Of a stretch of DNA of 64,000 nt, positions 1-7,316 are shown piece after piece. The translations under genes were made by a program, and so were the position numbers. Position 1 is the first letter of the stretch. Every line of letters begins with the position of its first letter. The DNA lies in assembly GCF_041435335.1 (NCBI RefSeq), contig NZ_CP108430.1, forward strand, positions 8,962,001-9,026,000, in the 5' to 3' direction. Origin of the DNA: Streptomyces sp. NBC_01283. Lineage in GTDB: Bacteria > Actinomycetota > Actinomycetes > Streptomycetales > Streptomycetaceae. The notes under the pieces were generated by a model. The model did no database searches. It was not told where the DNA came from and worked only from the letters and a program-made list of their open reading frames with translations.

Positions 1-788
1 AGCCGCTGCAGCCGGTCCGGTGACCAGTGCGGGTCGGATGTGACCGCGACGACTCGGTAGCCGTCGCGGCGCACATGGCCCGCGACATCCGTGAGTCTGC
101 CGACGACCGGCACTCCGTCCAGGTGATCACCGTCAAGACCGAGGCCGTCCGGCGTGCACACCGCCTCCACCCGCCAGCCGAGGTGCGGGAGCTTGCGGGT
201 ACGGGTGATCAGGTCGCGTACGGTGGCCGGGCTCCCGGCAGCGAGCACCGGGCGCAGGCAGCGCCCCTCCATGCGCTGTCTGTGCAGCCAGAGGCGCAGC
301 AGATACCGCTCGGTCATGGTGATGAGTGCGATCGCCGGGATCGCGACGAAGATCCAGAGCTTGATGTTGCGCGAGGTGAGGGCGATCCCGCCGAGCGCCA
401 GTACGACGGCCGCCGTGAACAGTGAGCGTCCGAGTCTGCGGAACTCCTCGGCGCCCTGGCCGAGCACGGCAGGCGCCCACGACCGGCTCACAGCAAGTGC
501 TCCCAGTACCAGCAGTTCGGTGCCGAAGGCGAGGATGCGCCACTTCTCGTGCCAGTTGGCCGCGTCCCGGACCCCGAAGAAGCCGCCGATCGCCGCCACC
601 ACGAAGGCGGTGACCACGGTGTCGCTGGTGATCACGGCACGGCGATATCGCTGCTCCCAATCGATCGGTGGCCGACTGATTGACCCGTTCCCCGGACGCC
701 TGTGCGCCGGTGGAAACGGGCTGACTAATTCCCCCTGTTGCACTGACCCCCCCAGGTCGTTAATGGGCTCGACGTGTTCGCTCCACAC
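1..788 (-). CDS. Polyprenyl glycosylphosphotransferase, N-terminal part
   Basis: Partial gene running off the left edge; about 262 N-terminal residues are present. It has no ATG; I place the start at the GTG at 788-786 because GGGGGGAGGAACC lies directly upstream. After a short cytoplasmic N-terminus come four hydrophobic segments (for example around VITSDTVVTAFV and LWIFVAIPAIALITM), then a soluble region ending in YRVVAVTSDPHWSPDRLQR, which resembles the CoA-binding-like domain of exopolysaccharide initiating transferases. Such enzymes move a sugar-1-phosphate from UDP-sugar to undecaprenyl phosphate at the membrane. The catalytic domain would lie beyond the window, so the substrate cannot be judged. 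Family assignment is inference from topology and this domain. Confidence 0.75.
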   Translation of the reverse strand, partial: MWSEHVEPINDLGGSVQQGELVSPFPPAHRRPGNGSISRPPIDWEQRYRRAVITSDTVVTAFVVAAIGGFFGVRDAANWHEKWRILAFGTELLVLGALAVSRSWAPAVLGQGAEEFRRLGRSLFTAAVVLALGGIALTSRNIKLWIFVAIPAIALITMTERYLLRLWLHRQRMEGRCLRPVLAAGSPATVRDLITRTRKLPHLGWRVEAVCTPDGLGLDGDHLDGVPVVGRLTDVAGHVRRDGYRVVAVTSDPHWSPDRLQR

Positions 789-1376
789 GGTTCCTCCCCC
801 CGGGAGGCACCGCCCCCCGACCCTGTTCCTCCCCCGGGAGGCCCCCGCCCCCCGCGCCACGCGTCGTTCCCCGAGAGGTCCCGCCCCCAGCGGATGACAT
901 CCCGGTCATTGCAGCGCTACTTGAACACCCCACCCAGGCGGCAGCGGACGCGCACGTCCTGCCGGACCTTCGAGATGCACGGGAACCCGTCGAACCTTGG
1001 ATGTTCCCCAACACCCAAAGCCCTCTGCCGGGCCCCAAAAAATCGACCACCCCCACGTCTGGCGCCGGGACGCTATCGCTGGCTTTCCACGGTGCCGGAC
1101 CTATAGATCATCTTTTGTCGCCTCGTGTCCAGATGTGAAGCACGGTCAATCTAGACCATTGGCGCCGCTCTGAAGAGGGGATGTGTGAGATTTGTGCTCA
1201 AGCTTTGAAGCTTGGTCAACCGGCCGGTGCCGCCCGCGGGTGTCGTGGCGACGAGGGCGTGCCGTGTGACCTGTGACGACGTGATTCCGCCGGGTCACCG
1301 GAGCCGCTAACCCGCAGGCCATCGAGGGGAGTTGGCAAAGATCTGGCTCAAATGTTTGGCTGTAACTTTGGCGGGA
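789..1376. other. Intergenic region, no gene seen
   Basis: It lies between the start of the sugar transferase and the stop of the first P450, so it probably holds the transferase promoter and the end of the P450 operon. At 790-842 a CCTCCC...GGGAGG palindrome occurs twice, each copy followed by GGAGGAAC on the minus strand; the inner copy supplies the ribosome site. Two near-identical 14-mers, TGAAGCACGGTCAA (1136-1149) and TGAAGCTTGGTCAA (1206-1219), lie 70 bp apart and could be regulator sites. No open frame here has convincing coding character. Confidence 0.5.
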
Positions 1377-2651
1377 TCAGGTGCCGTGAGGTACGTGCTG
1401 TCCGAGGGGCCCGAGGCCGGACGGACGGCGCAGGGTGAGTGCGCCGTGAAAGTCCTGAGGAACAGGCGTGAAGCGAAACGCCATTGTGATATGTGCAGGG
1501 TCGGGCACGGTGAGGTGGTAACGGGTACTCATCAGGCGGCACAGCGCCATCAGTTGGAACGTGCCCAGCGCCGCGCCGACGCACTTCTTGGGCGTCCAGC
1601 CGAAGGGCACGTACGAGTTCCGGCCGACCGGGCCGTGCGGAGCGCCGGCCAGGAAGCGGTCGGGATCGAAGGTGTCCGCGTCCTTCCAGAACCGATGGTC
1701 GCGATGGATCATGTGCGGGCTCATGAGGTAGCCCCGCCCCGCTTCGAGGGTGATGCCGCCCACGTCGAATGCCTGTCGAGCCTGCCGGACGAGGAGCAGC
1801 GGCGGGCTCCACATGCGCAGTGTCTCCTTGACGAAGCGGTGGGTGAGGGGCGCGGCCTTCGTGGGCGCCTCCAGGAACGAGGCCGTGTCCCCGTCCTCCA
1901 GTTCGGCGGTGACCCGGCGGGCCCACTCCGGCTGCCGGACCCACTCGTACAGCACGGCGGCCGCCGCCGAGCCGGGAGGGCCGCCGATCGCCGTGAGCAC
2001 GGTGGTGACCACGTTCAGGGCGCGGTCCATGCCGAGTTGGGGCAGCAGGTCGACGAAGGGGTCGGCCAGATCGCACTCGCGGGCGCGGCGGCCCGCGGCG
2101 CGAGCGCGCAGCACCCTGCGGACGACGAGCCCGGCCCGTGCCTGCACGGCGGCGAAATGCAGCCGGTGGGCCGGGCCGTCACCGGGGGAGCGGTCGATCA
2201 GGCGCAGGAGCTTCTGGTCCAGGTCGCGCACGATCCAGTCGGCTTCGCGGGGAGTGAGGCCCGACAGGGCGCACGGCAGCAGGGACCGTATGGCGCTGTC
2301 CTGGGCGAGGTTGACCAGATCGACGTGCTCGCCGAGGCGGGCGTCCATGACCCGCCGCATACGGTCCGTCAGCGCCGCCCGGTTCGAGACGTCGGCCAGC
2401 CGGTGCAACTGGGCCAGCCACGCCGTGCGCACTTTCGCCCAGGGCACCACGGCACTGCGCCGGCCCCGCAGGAGGTCGATGCCGCGGTCGGGCATCACGA
2501 AACCCTGCCAGTTCGTCCTGCTGATCCGCTGCGCCGCCTCCGGCTCGAACACGGCCAGCAGGTCGTCGTTGACCCAGAAGACCCCGTCCTCGGCCGCGCT
2601 GCGCCTGCGCAGGTCGTGCAGGAAGTCGTCGGGATGCTCCGGTGTGGTCAC
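1377..2651 (-). CDS. Cytochrome P450, probable RiPP-modifying enzyme (second P450 of operon)
   Basis: 424 residues, the normal length of a soluble bacterial P450. The ExxR pair is in KETLRMW (Glu276, Arg279) and the heme-thiolate loop is FGWTPKKCVG with Cys357. In that loop the usual second glycine is Thr and the usual His/Arg is Lys. The I-helix region around AIGGPPGSAAA shows no acid-Thr pair. The start is GTG at 2651, preceded by GAAGGGGATTTC. It is the last gene of an operon: P450, 31-residue peptide, this gene, with an 83-nt gap that contains a strong hairpin. With no other substrate-like gene nearby, I infer that it oxidises the peptide, for example by making C-C, C-N or C-O bonds between aromatic side chains. 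P450 identity is firm; the substrate is inferred. Confidence 0.88.
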   Translation of the reverse strand: MTTPEHPDDFLHDLRRRSAAEDGVFWVNDDLLAVFEPEAAQRISRTNWQGFVMPDRGIDLLRGRRSAVVPWAKVRTAWLAQLHRLADVSNRAALTDRMRRVMDARLGEHVDLVNLAQDSAIRSLLPCALSGLTPREADWIVRDLDQKLLRLIDRSPGDGPAHRLHFAAVQARAGLVVRRVLRARAAGRRARECDLADPFVDLLPQLGMDRALNVVTTVLTAIGGPPGSAAAAVLYEWVRQPEWARRVTAELEDGDTASFLEAPTKAAPLTHRFVKETLRMWSPPLLLVRQARQAFDVGGITLEAGRGYLMSPHMIHRDHRFWKDADTFDPDRFLAGAPHGPVGRNSYVPFGWTPKKCVGAALGTFQLMALCRLMSTRYHLTVPDPAHITMAFRFTPVPQDFHGALTLRRPSGLGPLGQHVPHGT

Positions 2652-2682
2652 GAAATCCCCTTCACCTGCCGGGAGTTACCGA

Positions 2683-2725
2683 CGAGGGCGGGAGGCCGCC
2701 CGGCACGGACGGCCTCCCGCCCTCG
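2683..2725 (-). terminator. Hairpin between peptide gene and second P450 (attenuator)
   Basis: Perfect inverted repeat with 16-bp arms (CGAGGGCGGGAGGCCG at 2683-2698 and its complement at 2710-2725) and an 11-nt loop. On the minus strand it begins 10 nt after the peptide stop codon. There is no U-run. Such a structure between a RiPP precursor and a modifying enzyme commonly gives partial termination or protects the 3' end, so that more peptide than enzyme is made. That role is inferred. Confidence 0.7.
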
Positions 2726-2734
2726 CATGGGCGA

Positions 2735-2830
2735 TCAGATGTGGTGGTAGAGGTACCAGAAGTTGTGCAGCCCGCCGTAGGCGGAGCGGATGTTGAGAGC
2801 GGACAGCGCGGAGCGGTAGAGCTTGCGCAT
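2735..2830 (-). CDS. Candidate RiPP precursor peptide, 31 residues
   Basis: A short gene between two P450 genes. The ATG at 2830 follows GGGAGGTGAACCTC, a strong ribosome site overlapping the stop of the upstream P450; only 5 nt separate the two genes. The peptide starts MRKLYRSALSALNIRSAYGG, a basic helix-prone leader, and ends in LHNFWYLYHHI. The last ten residues hold Phe, Trp, two Tyr and three His, the type of side chain that P450s cross-link in biarylitides, cittilins and atropopeptides. The tail does not match the core motifs I remember for those groups (MRYYH, YIYY, AWYIWY). No peptidase or transporter is nearby, as is common in P450-RiPP loci. Translation is well supported by signals and context; modification and leader boundary (perhaps near the Gly-Gly) are inferred. 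Confidence 0.75.
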   Translation of the reverse strand: MRKLYRSALSALNIRSAYGGLHNFWYLYHHI

Positions 2831-2835
2831 GAGGT

Positions 2836-4041
2836 TCACCTCCCTTCCCCGGCGGGGACGCGGGTGCCGAGCTCCGCGGTGAAGCGTGGCGGAGCCAGCG
2901 CGGGGCCGAGCTGGGGAGCGATCCCCTCGGCGGTGACCGACAGATGCCGGCCGTTCGTGATGATCCGGACGAGGTCCTCCAGCAGCTCCAGCGCCACGGC
3001 GGCGCCGGTGCAGCTGTGTGGCCCGTACCCGAAGGGCAGGAACGCGGGTTCGGGCGGCGGGCTTTCCCACCGGCCGGGCAGATACGCGTGGGGCCGGTCC
3101 CACTGCCCGGGATTGCGGTGTACGAGGAGGGTGCAGACGTCCACCGCGTCGCCTGCCCCCACCGGCACACCGGCGAGTTCGTGCGCCACGCGCGGAGTAC
3201 GGGTGAAGAGCCAGGCGACCGGCCACAGCCGCAGCGCCTCCCGCACGACCCACTGCGGGGCGTGCTCCGCGGGCCGCTGGTGGGTTCCGGCCAGGTAGAC
3301 CGCCCAGCCCAGCGCGAAGCCGACCGAGCCGACCGTGGCGAACAGGAACGAGAGGTAGACCTCGGCCAGCGTTCCCGGATCCGTCGTACGGCCGCCACCC
3401 GCGACGACGACGTCCAGTAGGTCGCGCGGCTCGCCCGGCCCGCCGGTGCGGCGTGCTGTTATCTCCTCGGCCAGCGCGCGCATCACGGCACGCCGGAAGT
3501 GCCGTCGCGACAGCGCCGAGTGCCGTTGGCGGGCCCCGGCCAGCACCGCACGATGAACGACGCCCACGACCGCGTCCCGCAGCGACGCCGGGGCCGCGCG
3601 GCACAGCAGCACGTCCTCCAGGTGCTCGAACACGAGCAGGTTCCCGGCATCCGGCCAGTGACTCTTCGGCGCGAGCCTGCGTTCGACGAGCGCGGCCAAC
3701 TCGTGCCTGCGGGAAGCCAGTTGCCGCTGGAGCAGGACGCGCGCCGCGCGGCCGATCTCGATCTGCGCGGGCCGGGGGCCGAAGACCCCGTGCCGGGTGT
3801 GGAAGAAGTCGGACGTCTCGACGTACCACTGCCGCCGGTTGCCCATCACCTCACGCGCCGCTTCGGCCCCCGTCACCCACACCCGGCCCGAATCCGCGCG
3901 GCACACGTCACGCCCGTCGCCGTACTTCTCGATCAGACGCGCCAGCGGGTCCGGCCGGTCGGCCGGAGGGCGGTGCGTGCCTGCCTGAGAGGGGCGGCGC
4001 GGACGCGAAAGTCGGTTGTGCATGCCGCGCGACGGTTTCAT
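2836..4041 (-). CDS. Cytochrome P450, probable RiPP-modifying enzyme (first P450 of operon)
   Basis: 401 residues. ExxR is in REALRLWP (Glu268, Arg271), and the heme loop FGYGPHSCTG (Cys344) fits the classical FGxGxxxCxG pattern. The I-helix segment FATVGSVGFALG lacks the usual acid-Thr pair, as in the partner P450, which may point to radical coupling rather than hydroxylation (inference). The ATG at 4041 follows CGAGGAGCC. The gene leads the operon and its TGA sits 5 nt before the peptide start, so the two are likely translationally coupled. The two P450s differ clearly in sequence, suggesting two separate oxidations. No ferredoxin or reductase is encoded here, so general cellular redox partners would be needed. 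Confidence 0.88.
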   Translation of the reverse strand: MKPSRGMHNRLSRPRRPSQAGTHRPPADRPDPLARLIEKYGDGRDVCRADSGRVWVTGAEAAREVMGNRRQWYVETSDFFHTRHGVFGPRPAQIEIGRAARVLLQRQLASRRHELAALVERRLAPKSHWPDAGNLLVFEHLEDVLLCRAAPASLRDAVVGVVHRAVLAGARQRHSALSRRHFRRAVMRALAEEITARRTGGPGEPRDLLDVVVAGGGRTTDPGTLAEVYLSFLFATVGSVGFALGWAVYLAGTHQRPAEHAPQWVVREALRLWPVAWLFTRTPRVAHELAGVPVGAGDAVDVCTLLVHRNPGQWDRPHAYLPGRWESPPPEPAFLPFGYGPHSCTGAAVALELLEDLVRIITNGRHLSVTAEGIAPQLGPALAPPRFTAELGTRVPAGEGR

Positions 4042-4535
4042 GGCTCCTCGCGGTACGGCTTCGGGGCCCGGGTCGGGTGCGTGGAGTCGGGCACGTGGAG
4101 TCGAATACGTGGAGGAGCCGCCGAGCCCGTCGGTTCACGGACTGTATGAGGGGTCCCCCGCTCGTGCACTGCTCGTGGTGACAGCCAGTCAGCTTGCCCC
4201 TGGTACGGGACCCGTGTCACGCCCCCGGCAGCCTCGCACTGAGCCCGGTGCGGGCCGGGTGCGCCGATGCGCCACGACGCACCGGACCGAGCTCCGCCCA
4301 CCCGGGCTGCCTCTTGACCTGCGGTGGGCCGCCATTCCAGCGGTGCGCGCGACGTGATGACCCCCTCTCCACGTCCCGGGTGGGGGATGACACGCGGTAA
4401 GCCTGTTGTGAGAGGGGTGTAGCTCCATCCGGCACAGGCCTGGGGGCCTGGCCCCCGTATCGCGAGCGGCGCCGGGTAGACGGTCTCCGTACTTGACCTC
4501 ATTCCCGGCGGACCCGCGGACCGGAAGGCAACCGA
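4042..4535. other. Intergenic region, promoter area of the P450-peptide operon
   Basis: 494 bp without a credible gene on either strand. On the minus strand it is the only upstream region of the P450-peptide operon and so should carry its promoter. The notable structure is the 14-bp tandem repeat at 4070-4111. I see no clear -35/-10 pair. Confidence 0.5.
4070..4111 (-). repeat. Three 14-bp direct repeats upstream of P450-peptide operon
   Basis: Three back-to-back 14-bp units on the plus strand: GGGTCGGGTGCGTG, GAGTCGGGCACGTG and GAGTCGAATACGTG. They share G-G/A-GTCG and end in CGTG. They lie about 30 bp upstream of the first P450 start. Short direct repeats with a fixed period are typical of activator sites, though the SARP type usually has 11- or 22-bp spacing. 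A regulatory role is inferred. Confidence 0.45.
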
Positions 4536-5132
4536 TCAGGCGCGGCGGGCGCGCCAGAGCCACACTGCCGTACCGGCCAGCAGGGCGAACATCGCCAGGT
4601 TGGCCAGAAGGGCCGGGGTGTCGCCCGACGGGCCGCCGCTGGACAGGTTCCAGGCGGCGATGACCGCGGTCGGCAGGACGGCGGTGACCAGTACGCCGGT
4701 GGTCTTCTGGACGGTGGTCCAGTGCACCGAGGTGCAGAGGAGGACCGCGCCGGTGATGCGGAACAGGATGGCGAACACCGGCCCGGGGAGGTCGGGGAAG
4801 ACCATCACGAAGGGCAGCGAGAGGGTGAGCATGAGGAGCGGGACCAGGGGGTGCACCTTGCCGCGCCGGGCGGGCGCGGCGGCACCGCTCCGGGCCGAGA
4901 CCCCGGCGGCCCCGGTCCCCGCCTCGGCCAGCGCCGTTGCCGCGATCGTGCGGGGGTCACCCAGCTCCGCGAGGATCTCGCCGACCGTGGCGTCGGGGCG
5001 TTCGGTGCGCGTCACCTCGATGTGTTCCGTGAGGTCCGCGAGGAGTTCCTGGCGGCGGTCGGCGGGGAGTGCGGAGGCCTCGCGACCGACGGCGGAGAGG
5101 TAGTCACGTATGGGATCGGCAGAGGTCTTCAT
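4536..5132 (-). CDS. HAAS-domain membrane protein partnered with PadR
   Basis: 198 residues. The first 70 (YLSAVGREASALPADRRQELLADL...ILAELGDPRTIA) match the helical HAAS/DUF1700-type domain that often sits beside PadR regulators. Residues about 95-195 contain four hydrophobic segments, ending in LLAGTAVWLWRARRA. Its ATG overlaps the PadR stop by 4 bp (ATGA), so the two are co-translated. Such proteins are thought to sense envelope or small-molecule signals and affect the PadR partner; no catalytic residues are apparent. Confidence 0.8.
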   Translation of the reverse strand: MKTSADPIRDYLSAVGREASALPADRRQELLADLTEHIEVTRTERPDATVGEILAELGDPRTIAATALAEAGTGAAGVSARSGAAAPARRGKVHPLVPLLMLTLSLPFVMVFPDLPGPVFAILFRITGAVLLCTSVHWTTVQKTTGVLVTAVLPTAVIAAWNLSSGGPSGDTPALLANLAMFALLAGTAVWLWRARRA

Positions 5133-5503
5133 GCGAGGTCTCCGGTGGGGGGATGAGGGGTGGTCAGGAAGGTGTCGACGGCGTTGCGGAAGCCGGGCCA
5201 GACACGGGTGAACTCATCGAGCGCGGCATGGCCGCTGTCGGTGAGCGCGTAGTAGCGGCGGGGTGGTCCGGAGGCGGATTCCTGCCAGGTGGTGGTGACC
5301 AGGTCGTCGCGGCGGAGCCGGGACAGCAGCGGGTAGACCGTGCCCTGGCTGGTGGCCAGGGCGCCGGAGTCCTCGAGGGCATGGAGGAGTTCCACGCCGT
5401 ACCGGGGGCGGTCCCGCATCAGGGCGAGCACGCAGTACTCCAGGACGCCCTTGCGTAGCTGGGCGGCTGCCCGGGCCTGCTTGGTCGAATCACCTGGTTC
5501 CAT
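5129..5503 (-). CDS. PadR-family transcriptional regulator
   Basis: 124 residues, a typical short PadR. The winged helix runs through LEYCVLALMRDRPRYGVELL, GTVYPLLSRLRRDDLV and RRYYALTDSGHAALDEF. I chose the ATG at 5503 (MEPGDSTKQ); an open frame continues upstream but with non-coding composition. There is no good ribosome site, and TATCTTGCATCGC lies just before the ATG, so a leaderless or autoregulated transcript is possible; this resembles the ATGCAAGATACCT motif I associate with actinobacterial PadR operators (memory, unchecked). It forms an operon with the HAAS gene. A role for the P450-peptide operon further downstream is conceivable but unsupported. Confidence 0.85.
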   Translation of the reverse strand: MEPGDSTKQARAAAQLRKGVLEYCVLALMRDRPRYGVELLHALEDSGALATSQGTVYPLLSRLRRDDLVTTTWQESASGPPRRYYALTDSGHAALDEFTRVWPGFRNAVDTFLTTPHPPTGDLA

Positions 5504-5582
5504 GCGATGCAAGATACCTGGTGGGACAAGTGGATGGGAAGGGGGGGAGGGTTGTAGGGGTCTACCTGGCGTCGCTAGGCGT

Positions 5583-5897
5583 TCAGGAGGCGGGGCGGGC
5601 CTGGGCAGGGCACTCGTCATCGATCGCGTGGATCGCGTTTCCCTCCGCGTCGCTGAGGTGGAAGCAGTTGCCGTTGGCCCACACCGTGACCGAATCGGGC
5701 CGATGGTCGACCTCGAACGGCTCGTCCGCACGCAAGGTCCCGGGCCAGGAACCATCCCCCGCAGGCGAGTGGGTCACCACGACGCAGGTCTCCTTCGGCA
5801 GGATCGAGTGGATCTCCGCCCACGGCTCCACGGTCAGTTCGAGCTGCGCGTCACCGCCGTTGCTGAGCACCAGCCGCGCTGTCCCCCCGGCGAACAT
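5583..5897 (-). CDS. Small acidic hypothetical protein
   Basis: 104 residues from the ATG at 5897, preceded by AAGGAGGGTGGAC, an excellent ribosome site. The sequence (ARLVLSNGGDAQLELTVEPW, then FEVDHRPDSVTVWANGNCFHL) alternates hydrophobic and polar residues and looks all-beta, with no signal peptide or membrane segment. I do not recognise the family. It stands alone, 79 bp upstream of PadR on the same strand. Confidence 0.7.
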   Translation of the reverse strand: MFAGGTARLVLSNGGDAQLELTVEPWAEIHSILPKETCVVVTHSPAGDGSWPGTLRADEPFEVDHRPDSVTVWANGNCFHLSDAEGNAIHAIDDECPAQARPAS

Positions 5898-6375
5898 GTC
5901 CACCCTCCTTGCCCCTGCATGGGATCCCGGTGCAGCCGCCTTCGTGCGGGGCGCACCCGGCCCGATCCTCACACGTGCGATCAGTGGGCCAGAAGGGGCG
6001 CGGTACCGTCTGGTCGAACCAATGCCGGGCGAGCGACGACGCCCCCGCGTGGCCGAGCATCCCCTAGTCGGCGTGGCTACCTCCGGCCCCGCATTTGCGC
6101 TGTTCAGGGCCGACTTCGGTAAACCGGTGTAAGAATCCCGTCCAACCGCCTCTCCCTCTGTGAGCCGCCAACCTGCTGGCGGTCGCACACGACAGAGGGG
6201 TCATCACCGTGGGCGGTCGGATGGATCAGCGGGCAGTGCTGCTCTTACCGGTCGGCGGTATCACCGTCTACGTGGCCCTTGAGCATCCGTCCTCCGGCAC
6301 CGCTCCCTTGGTCGGTGTCGGTGTGGTGAAGCTGCTCCACTCTTGATGGAGGACCGTTGACCGTGACCGGTCCCG

Positions 6376-7140
6376 CTACCTCAGATCGGCGAGGAGGCCG
6401 TCGAGCGCCTTGTGGAGCGCTTCGGAGTTGGCCGGGCCGAACCACGTGGTGCGGATGCGTTCGTTGTTCCCGTTCGGAGTCTCGTGGTCGGCGGCGAGTT
6501 GATGCAGGGAGCGGGTCTCGTCGCTCAGGGCACGGCCGACGCCCTGGAAGAGGCCGCGAATGTAGCGGTCGGCGTCGCCGGAGGCGATGCCCTGACCCGC
6601 AGCCCACGACGTGAGCGTGGCGAGATAGGAATAGTGCGTGGTCAGTGTCCCCGTCAGCGCCGAAAAGACGTTGAAGGCCGCCTCGTCCGCGACCGGCAGC
6701 ACCCCGCCCAGGCTCTCGAAGAGGGGATCCACGACTGGGTGCGCCGGGTACGTCACCGTGACGGAGCGGCGTTCGCGTACGGAGGGCAGGGGGATGGCCC
6801 GGATCAGCGGGGCGTCGGTGGCCAGGGTCCGGCGCAGCTCGTCGGTGGCGACGCCGGCCATCACGTTGACCACGATCTTGTCGCCGTCCACCCTCAGGCC
6901 GGCCAGGGCTTCGTGATGGTCCTGACGGCGTACGGCGATGATCACCACCTCCGAGCGGTCCACCACCGCCTGGTTGTCGGCACAGACTTGTACGCCCTCG
7001 TAGCGCGCGGACAACTCCGCTGCCGTGCGGGCCCCTCGGGGCGAGAGGAACACCTCGCTCGACGTGCCGCCCTCGTCGCACAGGCCCGTAACGATGGCCC
7101 GGCCGATCTCGCCCACTCCGATGATGCCGATGCGCTTCAC
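6376..7140 (-). CDS. Pyrroline-5-carboxylate reductase-like NAD(P)-dependent oxidoreductase
   Basis: 254 residues. The N-terminal Rossmann motif is GIIGVGEIGRAI, followed by AVRRQDHHEAL and the ProC-type VNVMAGVATDELRR. The C-terminal half is helical, as in ProC dimerisation domains. I place the start at GTG 7140 (VKRIGIIG), because GAGGAAG lies 5 nt before it; the ATG at 7155 would bury that site. ProC enzymes make proline from pyrroline-5-carboxylate. This one is monocistronic, divergent from a LuxR regulator and away from proline genes, so it may act on another cyclic imine. Confidence 0.75.
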   Translation of the reverse strand: MKRIGIIGVGEIGRAIVTGLCDEGGTSSEVFLSPRGARTAAELSARYEGVQVCADNQAVVDRSEVVIIAVRRQDHHEALAGLRVDGDKIVVNVMAGVATDELRRTLATDAPLIRAIPLPSVRERRSVTVTYPAHPVVDPLFESLGGVLPVADEAAFNVFSALTGTLTTHYSYLATLTSWAAGQGIASGDADRYIRGLFQGVGRALSDETRSLHQLAADHETPNGNNERIRTTWFGPANSEALHKALDGLLADLR

Positions 7141-7316
7141 TGCTTCTTCCTCCATGGGGTGTGGTGCCGTGAATCATGCTGGTCCTGGCCCGGGGTATCA
7201 AGTTTGGTTCCGTGGCGCCGAGTTCGGGGCAGGCCCCGGGTTCACCACGGATACCCTCGGCCGCGGCGGCACTCGCCGGGGCCGAAGCCCTTGCCCCTGA
7301 CCTCGTACGACGTGCG

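Noticed and set aside
154..897. Long plus-strand ORF over the sugar transferase
   Set aside because: Ser/Arg/Pro-rich composition typical of antisense frames; the minus strand gives transmembrane segments and a recognisable domain.
1332..2750. 472-codon plus-strand ORF over the P450
   Set aside because: It mirrors the P450 gene, with no motifs and repeated His/Gln/Arg composition of a shadow frame.
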